A stretch of 64,000 bases of DNA from NCBI RefSeq assembly GCF_000235405.2, contig NC_017095.1, forward strand, positions 1,389,501-1,453,500, written 5' to 3'. Shown piece by piece: positions 53,594 to 62,770 of this stretch. Positions within the stretch are counted from its first letter, which is position 1; every line of letters begins with the position of its first letter. Made by a program: the position numbers and the translations under genes. Under the pieces are notes generated by a model that saw nothing but the letters and a program-made list of their open reading frames with translations, was not told the origin of the DNA and ran no database searches. Source of the DNA: Fervidobacterium pennivorans DSM 9078. GTDB lineage: Bacteria; Thermotogota; Thermotogae; Thermotogales; Fervidobacteriaceae.

Positions 53594-54148
53594 TTATGCT
53601 TTCTTTCCTTCTTTGAGTCTGATAACTTCGTCTACGTATTTAATACCCTTTCCACTGTATGGGTTAGGTTCTCTCCATCTTCTAATATCAGCTGCAAATT
53701 GGCCTACTCTTTGCTTGTCAATACCACTAACGATGATTTTGTTTGGTGCAGGGACTTCCACTTTTATATCTGATGGTATATCCATTTCGACAGGATGAGC
53801 ATATCCAAGGTTCATGATAAGCTTGTTACCCTGAAGTTGTGCCCTGTAACCAACACCTACGATTTCAAGTTCTTTCTTGAATCCTTCTGTAACACCAATT
53901 ACCATGTTTCTTACAAGTCTCCAGTATGTCCCAACCATAGCTTTAAATTTCTTTTCATCTGCTTTTCTCTTTGCCACTTCAAGGTTTGGTGAAAACCAAA
54001 CTTCGTTGCCTTCTACCTTGATGGTCACATATGGGTGAGTAGCGAGTTTCAACTCGCCCTTTGGACCCTTTACCTTTATTTCAGAGTCGGTGATTGTTAA
54101 CTGAACATTCGATGGAAGTACGACGGGTTTTTTCGCAATACGAGACAT
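53594..54148 (-). CDS. rplF: 50S ribosomal protein L6
   Basis: A 184-residue protein with two similar domains. MSRIAKKPVVLPSNVQLTI at the start and EPNPYSGKGIKYVDEVIRLK near the end match the family. ATG 54148 has AAGGAGGTGCAGCCAC upstream. Confidence 0.97.
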   Translation of the reverse strand: MSRIAKKPVVLPSNVQLTITDSEIKVKGPKGELKLATHPYVTIKVEGNEVWFSPNLEVAKRKADEKKFKAMVGTYWRLVRNMVIGVTEGFKKELEIVGVGYRAQLQGNKLIMNLGYAHPVEMDIPSDIKVEVPAPNKIIVSGIDKQRVGQFAADIRRWREPNPYSGKGIKYVDEVIRLKEGKKA

Positions 54149-54162
54149 GTGGCTGCACCTCC

Positions 54163-54567
54163 TTACCAGATGTAGGCGATAACTTCTCCACCGACTCCAA
54201 GTTCAGCTGCTTCTTTGTCGGTGAGCACACCTTTGGATGTTGAGAGAATAGCTATTCCTAATCCATTTTTAACTCTAGGGAGGTTGGCTTTACCAACGTA
54301 AATCCTTCTCCCAGGTTTAGAAACACGCACAATCCCGTGAATTACTCTTTCTCTGTTCTTTCTTGAACCTTTGTATTTCATCTGAATTCTTAGTATTCCC
54401 TGCTTACCGTCTTCAATATATGTGTATCCTTTTATGAATCCCTCTCTTACAAGAATATCAGCTATCGCTTTTTTGAGGTTAGAAGCAGGAACATCTACTT
54501 GGTCTTTGAAAACAAGGTTTGCATTTCTAATTCTTGTAAGCATGTCAGCTATTGGGTCGCTCCACAC
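54163..54567 (-). CDS. rpsH: 30S ribosomal protein S8
   Basis: A 134-residue central-domain 16S rRNA binder. It starts [17 protein letters not shown], and [19 protein letters not shown] near 103 is the family signature. GTG 54567 is supported by GGAGGTGTTAACC; the longer frame to 54591 would encode this ribosome site. Confidence 0.96.
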   Translation of the reverse strand: MWSDPIADMLTRIRNANLVFKDQVDVPASNLKKAIADILVREGFIKGYTYIEDGKQGILRIQMKYKGSRKNRERVIHGIVRVSKPGRRIYVGKANLPRVKNGLGIAILSTSKGVLTDKEAAELGVGGEVIAYIW

Positions 54568-54584
54568 GGTTAACACCTCCATGA

Positions 54585-54770
54585 TTACCAACTTGCTTTC
54601 TTAACGCCCGGGAGTTTTCCTTCGCTAGCGAGTCTTCTAAAGCAAATTCTGCATATTCCGAATTCTCTGTAAACCGAGCGCGCCCTTCCACAAATATGGC
54701 ACCTCGAGTACTCTCTAACTTTGTACTTTTTCGGTTTCTTCCATCTTTCAACCATTGATTTTTTTGCCAT
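54585..54770 (-). CDS. rpsN: 30S ribosomal protein S14, zinc type
   Basis: The short S14 of 61 residues with two CxxC pairs (CHIC 24-27 and CRIC 40-43) binding zinc, typical of Thermotoga and Gram-positives. It ends [12 protein letters not shown] 54770 follows GAGGAGGGAATATTAA. Confidence 0.97.
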   Translation of the reverse strand: MAKKSMVERWKKPKKYKVREYSRCHICGRARSVYREFGICRICFRRLASEGKLPGVKKASW

Positions 54771-54795
54771 TTAATATTCCCTCCTCACGATTATC

Positions 54796-55350
54796 TTACT
54801 GCTTTCTGAATGGGAAGCCAAGCAATTCCAAAAGCCTTCTTGCTTCCTCGTCTCTCTTCGCCGTTGTCACAATTATGATATCCATACCTTGAATTCTTTT
54901 AATCTGGTCTGGTGAAATTTCTGGGAAGACGAGTTGTTCTGTTAAACCAAAGCTGTAATTTCCTTTTCCATCAAATGAGTTTGGATTGAGTCCTCTGAAG
55001 TCCCTAACTTTTGGAAGAACAAGGTTGACGAGCTTGTAAACGAAGTTATACATCCTTGGTCCCCTAAGAGTGACCTTAACACCAATTGTCATGCCTTTTC
55101 TGATTTTGAAGTTTGATATACTCTTCTTTGCCCTTGTAATGAGAGGCTTTTGACCTGTAATCAATGCGAGTTCTCTCGCGTGTGTCTCAATGATTTCTTT
55201 ATTTCTCGCACCTTCTCCAACACCCATGTTAATTACAACCTTAACTAGCTTTGGAACTTCGTGGATATTTTTGTAACCGAATTCTTTCATTAACGTCGGT
55301 ACCACTTCTTTAAGGTATTTATCTTTCAGCGGTACGTATTCGTAGGCCAT
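54796..55350 (-). CDS. rplE: 50S ribosomal protein L5
   Basis: A 184-residue central protuberance protein binding 5S r[16 protein letters not shown] near residue 38, [20 protein letters not shown] near 72 and the [20 protein letters not shown] segment near 153 are diagnostic. ATG 55350 follows AAGGAGGAGTAAAAA. Confidence 0.97.
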   Translation of the reverse strand: MAYEYVPLKDKYLKEVVPTLMKEFGYKNIHEVPKLVKVVINMGVGEGARNKEIIETHARELALITGQKPLITRAKKSISNFKIRKGMTIGVKVTLRGPRMYNFVYKLVNLVLPKVRDFRGLNPNSFDGKGNYSFGLTEQLVFPEISPDQIKRIQGMDIIIVTTAKRDEEARRLLELLGFPFRKQ

Positions 55351-55363
55351 TTTTTACTCCTCC

Positions 55364-55687
55364 TTACTTCTTATCTATGATTTCTCCGCATTTCTTGCAA
55401 AATCTCACTTTTGAACCGTCTTCAAGCACTTTAAAACCTACTCTTGTTGGTTTATCACAGCTTGGACACACGAGCATGACCTTTGACCAGTAAAGTGGTG
55501 ACTCTTTCTCGATAATTCCTCCCTGTCTCAGCTGTCCGGTTGGTCTTTGGTGTCTCTTTACTACGTTTACTCCTCTGACAAGAATCTTCTGTTCCTTTGG
55601 GAGAACTTGTATAACTTCTCCTCTTTTACCTTTATCTCTTCCAGAAATAACCTGAACTGTATCACCTTTTTTAATCTTCTGTGCCAT
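55364..55687 (-). CDS. rplX: 50S ribosomal protein L24 with C4 zinc ribbon
   Basis: An assembly-initiating protein of 107 residues. The KOW motif lies in [20 protein letters not shown] near residue 7, and the C-terminal extension has CPSC and CKKC pairs expected to bind zinc. The start ATG 55687 has AAGGGGTGGTAATCG upstream. Confidence 0.97.
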   Translation of the reverse strand: MAQKIKKGDTVQVISGRDKGKRGEVIQVLPKEQKILVRGVNVVKRHQRPTGQLRQGGIIEKESPLYWSKVMLVCPSCDKPTRVGFKVLEDGSKVRFCKKCGEIIDKK

Positions 55688-55700
55688 CGATTACCACCCC

Positions 55701-56069
55701 TTACCATACTTCTGGAGCAAGAGATACTATTTTCATGAATCCTTTTTCTCTAAGTTCCCTTGCCACTGGTCCAAAGACACGTGTTCCCTTTGGCTGATTA
55801 AACTTATCAAGTACCACAGCTGCATTGTCATCAAATCTTATGTAACTTCCGTCTGGTCTTCTAATTTCTTTTCTTGTCCTTACAATAACTGCTTTTACAA
55901 CATCACCCTTCTTAATATCTGTGTTTGGTACAGCTTCCCTAACGCTGCAAACCACAATGTCACCAACTGTTCCATACTTCTTGTGAGAACCTCCAAGCAC
56001 TCTTATAACTCTTAAAACCTTAGCACCAGAATTGTCCGCTGCTACGAGGTAGCTTTCGTTCTGTATCAT
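55701..56069 (-). CDS. rplN: 50S ribosomal protein L14
   Basis: A 122-residue intersubunit bridge protein. [20 protein letters not shown] and the [20 protein letters not shown] end match the family exactly in position. ATG 56069 overlaps the rpsQ stop by 4 bp. Confidence 0.97.
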   Translation of the reverse strand: MIQNESYLVAADNSGAKVLRVIRVLGGSHKKYGTVGDIVVCSVREAVPNTDIKKGDVVKAVIVRTRKEIRRPDGSYIRFDDNAAVVLDKFNQPKGTRVFGPVARELREKGFMKIVSLAPEVW

Positions 56070-56374
56070 TGTTCACTACCCCCTTCAAGTAGTTCCGTGT
56101 CTAATACCTCTGCCTCAGGCGTTTCTCCAAGTCTTGAACGTTCAACGATTCTTACAACGACCCATCTTTTCAATTTGCTGAGAGGTCTTGATTCTTCAAT
56201 TTCGACAATGTCTCCAATCCTACAAGCGTTGTTCTCATCGTGAGCGTAGAATTTCTTAGATCTTTTCACATATTTTCCAAACTTTGGATGTTTAACAAGT
56301 CTTTCCACTTTAACAGTTACAGTCTTATCCATTTTATCGCTAACAACAACTCCGATGAATCTTTTCTTAGGCAT
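56066..56374 (-). CDS. rpsQ: 30S ribosomal protein S17
   Basis: A 102-residue 16S rRNA binder. [20 protein letters not shown] at the start and the [16 protein letters not shown] segment near 58 are typical. The last 20 residues are an acidic extension. ATG 56374 follows AAGGAGGTAATCCAC. Confidence 0.97.
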   Translation of the reverse strand: MPKKRFIGVVVSDKMDKTVTVKVERLVKHPKFGKYVKRSKKFYAHDENNACRIGDIVEIEESRPLSKLKRWVVVRIVERSRLGETPEAEVLDTELLEGGSEQ

Positions 56375-56379
56375 GTGGA

Positions 56380-56580
56380 TTACCTCCTTATACCAAGTTC
56401 ACGTTCGCGAAGGATTGTTTTGATTCGTGCGATGTCCCTTTTGGTTTTTTGAATCAAGCTGAAGTCCCTAAGTTCTCCCATCGCGTTTTGGAATCTCAAG
56501 TTCATAAGTGTTCTTTTCTTTTCCTCTAAAAGCTTTAACAATTCTTCATTGCTCATATTTCTAATCTCCACAGGCTTCAT
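56380..56580 (-). CDS. rpmC: 50S ribosomal protein L29
   Basis: A 66-residue helical protein near the exit tunnel. [20 protein letters not shown] and [18 protein letters not shown] near 44 match the family. ATG 56580 overlaps the rplP stop by 4 bp. Confidence 0.96.
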   Translation of the reverse strand: MKPVEIRNMSNEELLKLLEEKKRTLMNLRFQNAMGELRDFSLIQKTKRDIARIKTILRERELGIRR

Positions 56581-57005
56581 ACCGCTTCACCACCTATGTG
56601 ATGTCTCGTAACTATCTTTGTCTTTATCGGAAGTTTTGTTGCCGCGTATTCGAGCGCTTTGATAGCTGTTTCTTCGTCCACACCACCGATTTCAAACATT
56701 ACCTTTCCAGGTTTTACTACAGCAACCCAACCTTCAACGTTACCCTTACCTTTTCCGAGTTTTGTTTCAGGTGGATGTTTCGTGTAGGACTTGTCTGGGA
56801 ATATCTTTATCCACAGTTTTCCTTCCTTTTTGAGAGTCCTTGTTATCGCCAACCTGCAAGCTTCTATCTGTTGTGCTGTAATCCAAGCTGGTTCTAATGC
56901 TTTAAGGCCGTATTCACCAAAAACAACCAATGCTCCACCTTTTGCATCGCCTTTTGTTCGGCCTCTTTGCTGTTTTCTGTATTTTACTCTTTTCGGCATC
57001 AACAT
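56577..57005 (-). CDS. rplP: 50S ribosomal protein L16
   Basis: A 142-residue protein that organises the A-site finger. [16 protein letters not shown] at the start and [20 protein letters not shown] near 29 are diagnostic. ATG 57005 is used because most L16 proteins begin MLMPKR; the GGAGG site is rather far (11 nt). Confidence 0.96.
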   Translation of the reverse strand: MLMPKRVKYRKQQRGRTKGDAKGGALVVFGEYGLKALEPAWITAQQIEACRLAITRTLKKEGKLWIKIFPDKSYTKHPPETKLGKGKGNVEGWVAVVKPGKVMFEIGGVDEETAIKALEYAATKLPIKTKIVTRHHIGGEAV

Positions 57006-57078
57006 GGTTTTGCTAACCTCCTTTTACACTATCGTGTCACGTTCTCGAGTCGATAAGTTCTAAAAAATCATTTTTGCG

Positions 57079-57708
57079 TTATATATTCGCGTCGCCTTTG
57101 TATATCCAAACCTTCACACCTATGGTTCCATATTTTGTTTCCGCTCTGGCTGTAGAGTAATCTATGATAGCTCTAAGCGTCTGGAGTGGGAGTCTTCCCT
57201 TCAAATACCACTCAGTTCTTGCAATTTCAGCACCTGCCAACCTACCAGAGACCATTATCTTTATTCCCTTTGCTCCTCTTCTCATTGCAGCAGCGATTGC
57301 TCTTTTCATGACAATCTTGTAGGAAGCCCTCTTCTCAATTTTCTGCGCAATGGATTCTGCTACGAGCGTTGCCTCCGTCTCAGGCGTTTTTACTTCAACT
57401 ATGTCAACACCAAACTTCCTGTTAAATTTGCTCTCGAGTGATTGTCTGAGTTCTGTTATGCCAGCACCTTTTCTTCCAATGAGAATTCCAGGTCTTGCTG
57501 CATGGATAGTGACCAATACTCTTTCAGCATCTGGTCTTTGGATAAATACTCTTGCAATACCTGCTTGGTTGTATGTTTTCTTTATGAAGTCCCTGATGGC
57601 TTCGTCTTCGAGCAAGTATTCACTGTATTTTTTCTCATTGAACCACTGTGCGTCCCATTCTGCCGTTAATCCGAGCCTAAAACCCTTTGGATGAACTTTT
57701 TGACCCAC
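57079..57708 (-). CDS. rpsC: 30S ribosomal protein S3
   Basis: A 209-residue head protein. [20 protein letters not shown] at the start, the KH-domain [20 protein letters not shown] near 68 and the [20 protein letters not shown] segment near 150 are diagnostic. The start is GTG 57708 with GAGGTGATATAG upstream. Confidence 0.97.
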   Translation of the reverse strand: MGQKVHPKGFRLGLTAEWDAQWFNEKKYSEYLLEDEAIRDFIKKTYNQAGIARVFIQRPDAERVLVTIHAARPGILIGRKGAGITELRQSLESKFNRKFGVDIVEVKTPETEATLVAESIAQKIEKRASYKIVMKRAIAAAMRRGAKGIKIMVSGRLAGAEIARTEWYLKGRLPLQTLRAIIDYSTARAETKYGTIGVKVWIYKGDANI

Positions 57709-57737
57709 CTATATCACCTCACAAGCATGTTTTTGTA

Positions 57738-58187
57738 TTATTTTGCATTTTCTTTGTATTCTTTTTCTTTTTCCCTGTCTCTAACAACAACAGTTATATG
57801 GGACATCCTTTTCTGAATGATGTCCGCTCTTCCTCTACCGCGTGGCCAAACTCTCTTCATTCTTGGTCCGTCGTTTACGTAGCATTCGGCAACATAAAGG
57901 TTGTCTTCGGAAAGTCCAAAGTTATTCGTTGCATTCGCTACTGCAGATTTTAGCACATTGTACACGATTCGTGCAGCCTTTTTAGGCGAAAATTCAAGAA
58001 TTGTATACGCTTCTGAAACATTTTTACCCCTTATGGAGTTAACAACAGCTCTTGCCTTCCTAGGAGATATGCGCACGAACCTTGCAACAGCACGTGCTTC
58101 ATATTTTGGTAACGTTGCAAGAACCTCTTTGCGTTTTGCATGGAACTTGGACCTTTTGAGTCCTTCTCGTTTGACGATGGGTTGCAT
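57738..58187 (-). CDS. rplV: 50S ribosomal protein L22
   Basis: A 149-residue tunnel-wall protein. [20 protein letters not shown] near residue 36 and the [20 protein letters not shown] segment near 114 fit the family. It has about 25 extra N-terminal basic residues compared with the shortest L22. ATG 58187 follows GGAGGGAGTATATA. Confidence 0.97.
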   Translation of the reverse strand: MQPIVKREGLKRSKFHAKRKEVLATLPKYEARAVARFVRISPRKARAVVNSIRGKNVSEAYTILEFSPKKAARIVYNVLKSAVANATNNFGLSEDNLYVAECYVNDGPRMKRVWPRGRGRADIIQKRMSHITVVVRDREKEKEYKENAK

Positions 58188-58201
58188 TATATACTCCCTC
58201 C

Positions 58202-58489
58202 TTATTTCTTGACCTCACCTTTTTTAGCTGATTTGTTCGTGTGACCTCCAAATCTCCTGGTGAACGAGAATTCGCCAAGCTTGTGACCAACCATGTTTTC
58301 CGTTATGTAGACCGGAATGTGTTTCATACCGTTGTAGACCGCAATTGTGTGGCCAACCATTTCGGGAACTATTGTACTTGCCCTGCTCCATGTTTTGATA
58401 ATCTTCTTTTCACCAGTCTCGTTAAGCATTCTTATCTTCTTTAACAGTTTCGGATCTACATAAGGTCCTTTTTTACTGGAACGGCTCAT
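58202..58489 (-). CDS. rpsS: 30S ribosomal protein S19
   Basis: A 95-residue head protein. [19 protein letters not shown] and the [20 protein letters not shown] segment near 67 are diagnostic. ATG 58489 follows AGGAGGTGTAATAA. Confidence 0.97.
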   Translation of the reverse strand: MSRSSKKGPYVDPKLLKKIRMLNETGEKKIIKTWSRASTIVPEMVGHTIAVYNGMKHIPVYITENMVGHKLGEFSFTRRFGGHTNKSAKKGEVKK

Positions 58490-58550
58490 TTATTACACCT
58501 CCTGATTGCTCAACACTTATCAACTTATATCAACTTATTAAGCGTTGCTT

Positions 58551-59378
58551 TTAAGCGTTCCTTCTTCTTACAATGAATTTATCGCTTGGTCTCTTTCCTC
58601 TTCTTGTCTTGTAACCTTTCGCTGGAACGCCCCATGGGCTTTGCGGATGGTGACCTTTACCTCTACCTTCTCCACCACCGTGTGGGTGATCAACTGGGTT
58701 CATGGCAACACCACGGACGTGTGGTCTTCTACCTTTCCATCTTTCCCTACCGGCTTTACCGGAAGATTCGTTTTTGTGGTCTTCGTTCCCTACAACGCCA
58801 ACCGTTGCGTAGCATCTGACATGAACTTTGCGAAGCTCTCCAGAAGGCATTCTAAGAAGTGCATAGTCGCCTTCTTTTGCCATTAACTGACAAGAAACAC
58901 CAGCACTTCTTGCTATTTTAGCACCACCACGTGGGTAGAACTCTATGTTGTGAACAATTGTACCAACTGGGATGTTTTCAAGTGGAAGCGCGTTACCTGG
59001 CTTTATTTCAGCGTTTGGTCCAGCCATCACTGTGTCTCCAACGTTTAAACCGTTTGGAGCAAGTATGTATCTCTTCTCACCATCAGCGTAAACAAGCAGA
59101 GCAATTCTTGCTGTTCTGTTAGGATCGTACTCTATTGCAACAACTTTCGCGGGAATATTTTCTTTTTCCCATCTTCTGAAGTCAACTATCCTGTAAAGCC
59201 TCTTGTGGCCACCACCTCTGAATCTCACTGTGATTCTTCCGTGGTGGTTCCTTCCTCCCGTCTTCTTAAGAGGAACTACCAACGACTTTTCGGGTTCTGT
59301 TTTTGTGATTTCCGAAAAGTCTGGTATGACCATGAATCTTCTACCTGGAGTTGTTGGCTTGAATCTTTTAAGACCCAT
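58551..59378 (-). CDS. rplB: 50S ribosomal protein L2
   Basis: A 275-residue protein needed for peptidyl transferase activity. [20 protein letters not shown] near residue 42 and the [20 protein letters not shown] segment near 223 (with the conserved His) are diagnostic. ATG 59378 follows AAGGGGTGAATAACA. Confidence 0.97.
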   Translation of the reverse strand: MGLKRFKPTTPGRRFMVIPDFSEITKTEPEKSLVVPLKKTGGRNHHGRITVRFRGGGHKRLYRIVDFRRWEKENIPAKVVAIEYDPNRTARIALLVYADGEKRYILAPNGLNVGDTVMAGPNAEIKPGNALPLENIPVGTIVHNIEFYPRGGAKIARSAGVSCQLMAKEGDYALLRMPSGELRKVHVRCYATVGVVGNEDHKNESSGKAGRERWKGRRPHVRGVAMNPVDHPHGGGEGRGKGHHPQSPWGVPAKGYKTRRGKRPSDKFIVRRRNA

Positions 59379-59391
59379 TGTTATTCACCCC

Positions 59392-59694
59392 TTACGCTTG
59401 GAGTTCTTTAATCGTGTAGCCTTCTGCTAATTTGACTATGGCTTTTTTCCATTCTTTTGTATGTCCTTCTCTTGCCATATAACCTCTTCTGAGGTCTCTT
59501 TTGGGCTTTGGCTTCACGATAAGTGTGTTGACTCGTTCTACTTTAACGTTAAAAAGTTTTTCAACTGCTTCTTTTATCTCTTTCTTATTTGCATTTTTGT
59601 CTACTTCGAATACGTATTCTCTTTCTGCTCTCAGGTTCATTGATTTTTCACTGATAATCGGTCTGATGATGATGTCAGAATAATCTTTTCTCAT
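59392..59694 (-). CDS. rplW: 50S ribosomal protein L23
   Basis: A 100-residue exit-site protein that docks trigger factor and [23 protein letters not shown] near residue 9 and [20 protein letters not shown] near 56 fit the family. ATG 59694 overlaps the rplD stop by 4 bp. Confidence 0.97.
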   Translation of the reverse strand: MRKDYSDIIIRPIISEKSMNLRAEREYVFEVDKNANKKEIKEAVEKLFNVKVERVNTLIVKPKPKRDLRRGYMAREGHTKEWKKAIVKLAEGYTIKELQA

Positions 59695-60362
59695 TTTCCG
59701 AGCACCTCCTCAATTTTGCGAACGGTGCCCTCAGTAAGGACAACCTTTGATGCATTGATAATGTCGTAAACGTTCAAACCGTCGATGTTATTTCCTTCAT
59801 TGTTGTTCGGGTTATCTGCAATGATAACCTTCACACCTGGAATATTTCTTCCGGAAAGCTTTACGTTTACGTAAGAATCTTCTTTCTTTGGAAGAACGAA
59901 AAGAACCTTTTCGTCAGCGATTCCGAGGGCCTTCAAAACTTCTCTCATCTGTTTCGTTTGAGGTTTATCAAATCGTATATCACTCAGAACAATGAGGTTC
60001 CCTTCTCTGAATCTTACGGATAGTGCTGACTTCAATGCGAGTCTTTTCATCTTCTTGTTCAATCTCTTCAAGAATTTCCTTGGTTTTGGACCGTGAGCAA
60101 CACCACCGTGCCTCCAGTGAATAGCCCTTATCGAGCCTTGCCTTGCCCTACCAGTGTGTTTTTGTGGCCACGGTTTCCTTCCACCACCGGAAACTTCTCC
60201 TCTAGTCTTTGTAGATGCTGTTCCTGCTCTTGCGTTTGTAAGCTGCATATCGATGTAGCGCCACATAACATCAAGGTTTGGTTCGATGTTAAAAACTTCG
60301 TCACTAACTTCGATTGTTCCAATCTTCTCACCTTTTATGTTCCAAAGTGCCACATGTGCCAT
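59691..60362 (-). CDS. rplD: 50S ribosomal protein L4
   Basis: A 223-residue tunnel protein. [20 protein letters not shown] near residue 55 is the tunnel loop signature, followed by [20 protein letters not shown] near 76. ATG 60362 follows AAGGGAGGAAGAAC. The 87-bp gap before it is the longest inside the S10 cluster and contains a 15-codon ATG frame (60378-60425). Confidence 0.97.
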   Translation of the reverse strand: MAHVALWNIKGEKIGTIEVSDEVFNIEPNLDVMWRYIDMQLTNARAGTASTKTRGEVSGGGRKPWPQKHTGRARQGSIRAIHWRHGGVAHGPKPRKFLKRLNKKMKRLALKSALSVRFREGNLIVLSDIRFDKPQTKQMREVLKALGIADEKVLFVLPKKEDSYVNVKLSGRNIPGVKVIIADNPNNNEGNNIDGLNVYDIINASKVVLTEGTVRKIEEVLGK

Positions 60363-60449
60363 GTTCTTCTTCCTCCCTTACTCCGTTTTCGGAGCACGTC
60401 CCTGAACTCTATCAGAAAGCGCCATGCTTCAAAATAATATTTAGAATAA

Positions 60450-61082
60450 TCACTTATCCACTTTCACAGCGCTTCTGATGAGAACAAGGCTGCCCCTCGC
60501 TCCTGGCACTCCACCTTTAACCGCTATAAGGTTATTTTCAGGGTCAACTTTCACAACTTCCGAATTGAGTATTGTAACCCTTTCATTTCCATACCTTCCA
60601 GGCATCCTCTTACCTTTGAAAATCCTTGCTGGTTCGGTGTGCTGACCGACAGAACCAAGTTCTCTGTGGAATTTCGCACCATGTGATTTTGGACCACCCT
60701 GGAAGTTCCATCTCTTCATTGCACCTGCGAAACCTCTACCTTTGGTCCAACCCGTAATGTCAATTTTATCGCCTTCTTGGAAAATTGCAACTGTGATTTC
60801 TTGTCCGACAGAGTATTCGTCTACATTGTCTACTCTAAATTCTTTTAATACTCTCATAGGTTTCACGTTTGCTTTCTTGAAAACTCCAAGAAGTGGCTTT
60901 GTGAGTTTCTTCTCACTGACTTCTTCAAATCCAAGCTGGACAGCATTGTAACCATCTTTATCAACGGTTTTCTTCTGAACAACAACGCATGGACCAGCCT
61001 TCAAAACCGTCACTGGAACAACCTTGTCATCTTTCCACAAGCGGGTCATTCCGATTTTTCTAGCAATTATAAATTTCATCAT
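60450..61082 (-). CDS. rplC: 50S ribosomal protein L3
   Basis: A 210-residue protein near the peptidyl transferase centre. FIIARKIGMTRLWKDDKVVP at the start and the GGPKSHGAKFHRELGSVGQH segment near 128 are diagnostic. ATG 61082 has GGAGGTG 5 nt upstream; the next codon is also ATG, at 61079, so either may be used. Confidence 0.96.
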   Translation of the reverse strand: MMKFIIARKIGMTRLWKDDKVVPVTVLKAGPCVVVQKKTVDKDGYNAVQLGFEEVSEKKLTKPLLGVFKKANVKPMRVLKEFRVDNVDEYSVGQEITVAIFQEGDKIDITGWTKGRGFAGAMKRWNFQGGPKSHGAKFHRELGSVGQHTEPARIFKGKRMPGRYGNERVTILNSEVVKVDPENNLIAVKGGVPGARGSLVLIRSAVKVDK

Positions 61083-61099
61083 AAAACACCTCCGAGGAC

Positions 61100-61408
61100 T
61101 CACAGATTGATTTCAACGTCGACACCTGCTGGAAGGTTTATCTTCATCAGAGCGTCAATCGTTTTTGAATTAGGTTCAATGATATCTATAAGTCTCTTGT
61201 GTATTTTCTTTTCAAATTGCTCACGTGAGTCTTTATGTTTCAATGGTGACCTGAGAACAACGTAAAGCGTTCTTTCCGTTGGTAGTGGAATTGGTCCGGA
61301 AACCTTTGCATTTGTTTGCTTAGCTACTTCCACTATCTTCTTAGCAGATTCATCTAGCAATCTATGGTCATATGCCCTGAGTCTGATTCTAATTTTCTGT
61401 CCTGGCAT
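61100..61408 (-). CDS. rpsJ: 30S ribosomal protein S10
   Basis: A 102-residue protein that also works in transcription antitermination as Nus[21 protein letters not shown] near residue 5 and [20 protein letters not shown] near 38 are diagnostic. ATG 61408 follows AAGAAGGAGGGTAAGAC. It opens the S10 cluster, behind the tuf terminator. Confidence 0.97.
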   Translation of the reverse strand: MPGQKIRIRLRAYDHRLLDESAKKIVEVAKQTNAKVSGPIPLPTERTLYVVLRSPLKHKDSREQFEKKIHKRLIDIIEPNSKTIDALMKINLPAGVDVEINL

Positions 61409-61427
61409 GTCTTACCCTCCTTCTTAG

Positions 61428-61448
61428 AAAAGGGGGGGAACCCCCCCG
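61428..61448 (-). terminator. G7/C7 hairpin between tuf and rpsJ
   Basis: Minus strand CGGGGGGG-TT-CCCCCCC followed by TTTTCT (stem bases 61447-61441 and 61438-61432). The loop must open at least one G:C pair. It is likely a partial terminator separating high tuf expression from the S10 cluster, since no new promoter is evident in the 101-bp gap. Confidence 0.65.
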
Positions 61449-61509
61449 ATTACCGTTTTGTCAAAGAGCCATTTACTCTATTTACATAATCAGGTCTTGA
61501 AAAATGAAA

Positions 61510-62709
61510 TTATTCAATTATTTCAGAAACAACGCCTGCTCCAACCGTTCTTCCACCTTCACGAACTGCGAACCTCATACCTTTTTCGATAGCAACTGGG
61601 TAGATAAGCTCGATTGTCATTTCGACGTTATCACCAGGCATAACCATTTCTACACCAGCTGGAAGGTCAACAATTTCGCCTGTAACATCAGCTGTTCTGA
61701 TGTAGAATTGTGGTTTGTAACCTTTTGTAAATGGCGTGTGGCGTCCACCTTCTTCTTTCTTCAAAACGTAGATGTTCGCTTTGAACTTCTTGTGTGGTGT
61801 AATAGAGCCTGGTTTTGCAAGAACTTGTCCTCTTTCTACTTCGTCTTTGTCAATACCTCTGAGCAGACACCCAACGTTGTCACCAGCGATTGCTTCATCG
61901 AGTTCTTTTCTGAACATTTCAACGCTTGTGATAACTGTCTTCTTAATTTCGTAGCTCATACCGATAATTTCGGCTTCAACACCTGGTTTAATTACACCAC
62001 GTTCAATTCTTCCTGTGACAACCGTACCCCTACCTGTGATTGAGAAAACGTCTTCAACAGGCATAAGGAATGGTTTGTCAACTTCACGAACTGGTTCTGG
62101 GAAGTAGTTGTCCATTGCATCGAGAAGTTCCTTAATTGGTTTGAATGCTGGATCATTTGGATCGTTTGCTTCAACTGCTTTGAGAGCAGAACCTCTGATT
62201 ACAGGAACTTCGTCACCAGGGAATTCGTATTTGCTGAGAAGGTCTCTGACTTCCATTTCAACGAGGTCAACAAGTTCTGGGTCGTCGACCATATCAACTT
62301 TGTTAATGAAAACTATCATTGCTGGAACGTTAACTTGCCTTGCAAGAAGGACGTGTTCTCTTGTTTGTGGCATTGGGCCGTCTGTTGCTGCAACAACGAG
62401 AATTGCACCATCCATCTGAGCTGCACCTGTAATCATGTTCTTGATGTAGTCAGCGTGGCCTGGGCAGTCGATGTGTGCGTAGTGTCTCTTCTCTGTTTGG
62501 TATTCAACGTGTGTTATGTTGATGGTAATACCTCTTGCTCTTTCTTCTGGTGCCTTGTCAATCATTTCGTATGGTGTGTACTCTGCCCATCCAAAGAATG
62601 AACAGTACTTTGTGATAGCTGCTGTAAGTGTTGTCTTTCCGTGGTCAATGTGTCCAATCGTACCGACGTTCATGTGAGGCTTGGTTCTTACAAATTTTTC
62701 CTTTGCCAT
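61510..62709 (-). CDS. tuf: Elongation factor Tu
   Basis: Delivers aminoacyl-tRNA to the ribosome. The 399-residue GTPase has G1 [10 protein letters not shown] (18-27), G2 RARGITI, G3 DCPGHADY (near 80), G4 NKVD (near 135) and G5 SALK (near 173), then the two beta-barrel domains ending [13 protein letters not shown] 62709 follows AAGGAGGGTCAAAGGT. It lies 62 bp downstream of fusA, the normal order of the str region. Confidence 0.98.
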   Translation of the reverse strand: MAKEKFVRTKPHMNVGTIGHIDHGKTTLTAAITKYCSFFGWAEYTPYEMIDKAPEERARGITINITHVEYQTEKRHYAHIDCPGHADYIKNMITGAAQMDGAILVVAATDGPMPQTREHVLLARQVNVPAMIVFINKVDMVDDPELVDLVEMEVRDLLSKYEFPGDEVPVIRGSALKAVEANDPNDPAFKPIKELLDAMDNYFPEPVREVDKPFLMPVEDVFSITGRGTVVTGRIERGVIKPGVEAEIIGMSYEIKKTVITSVEMFRKELDEAIAGDNVGCLLRGIDKDEVERGQVLAKPGSITPHKKFKANIYVLKKEEGGRHTPFTKGYKPQFYIRTADVTGEIVDLPAGVEMVMPGDNVEMTIELIYPVAIEKGMRFAVREGGRTVGAGVVSEIIE

Positions 62710-62770
62710 ACCTTTGACCCTCCTTTTTCACCTATGGTGGAGTATAGTTTTTTTGTTAATTGTTCGTAAA

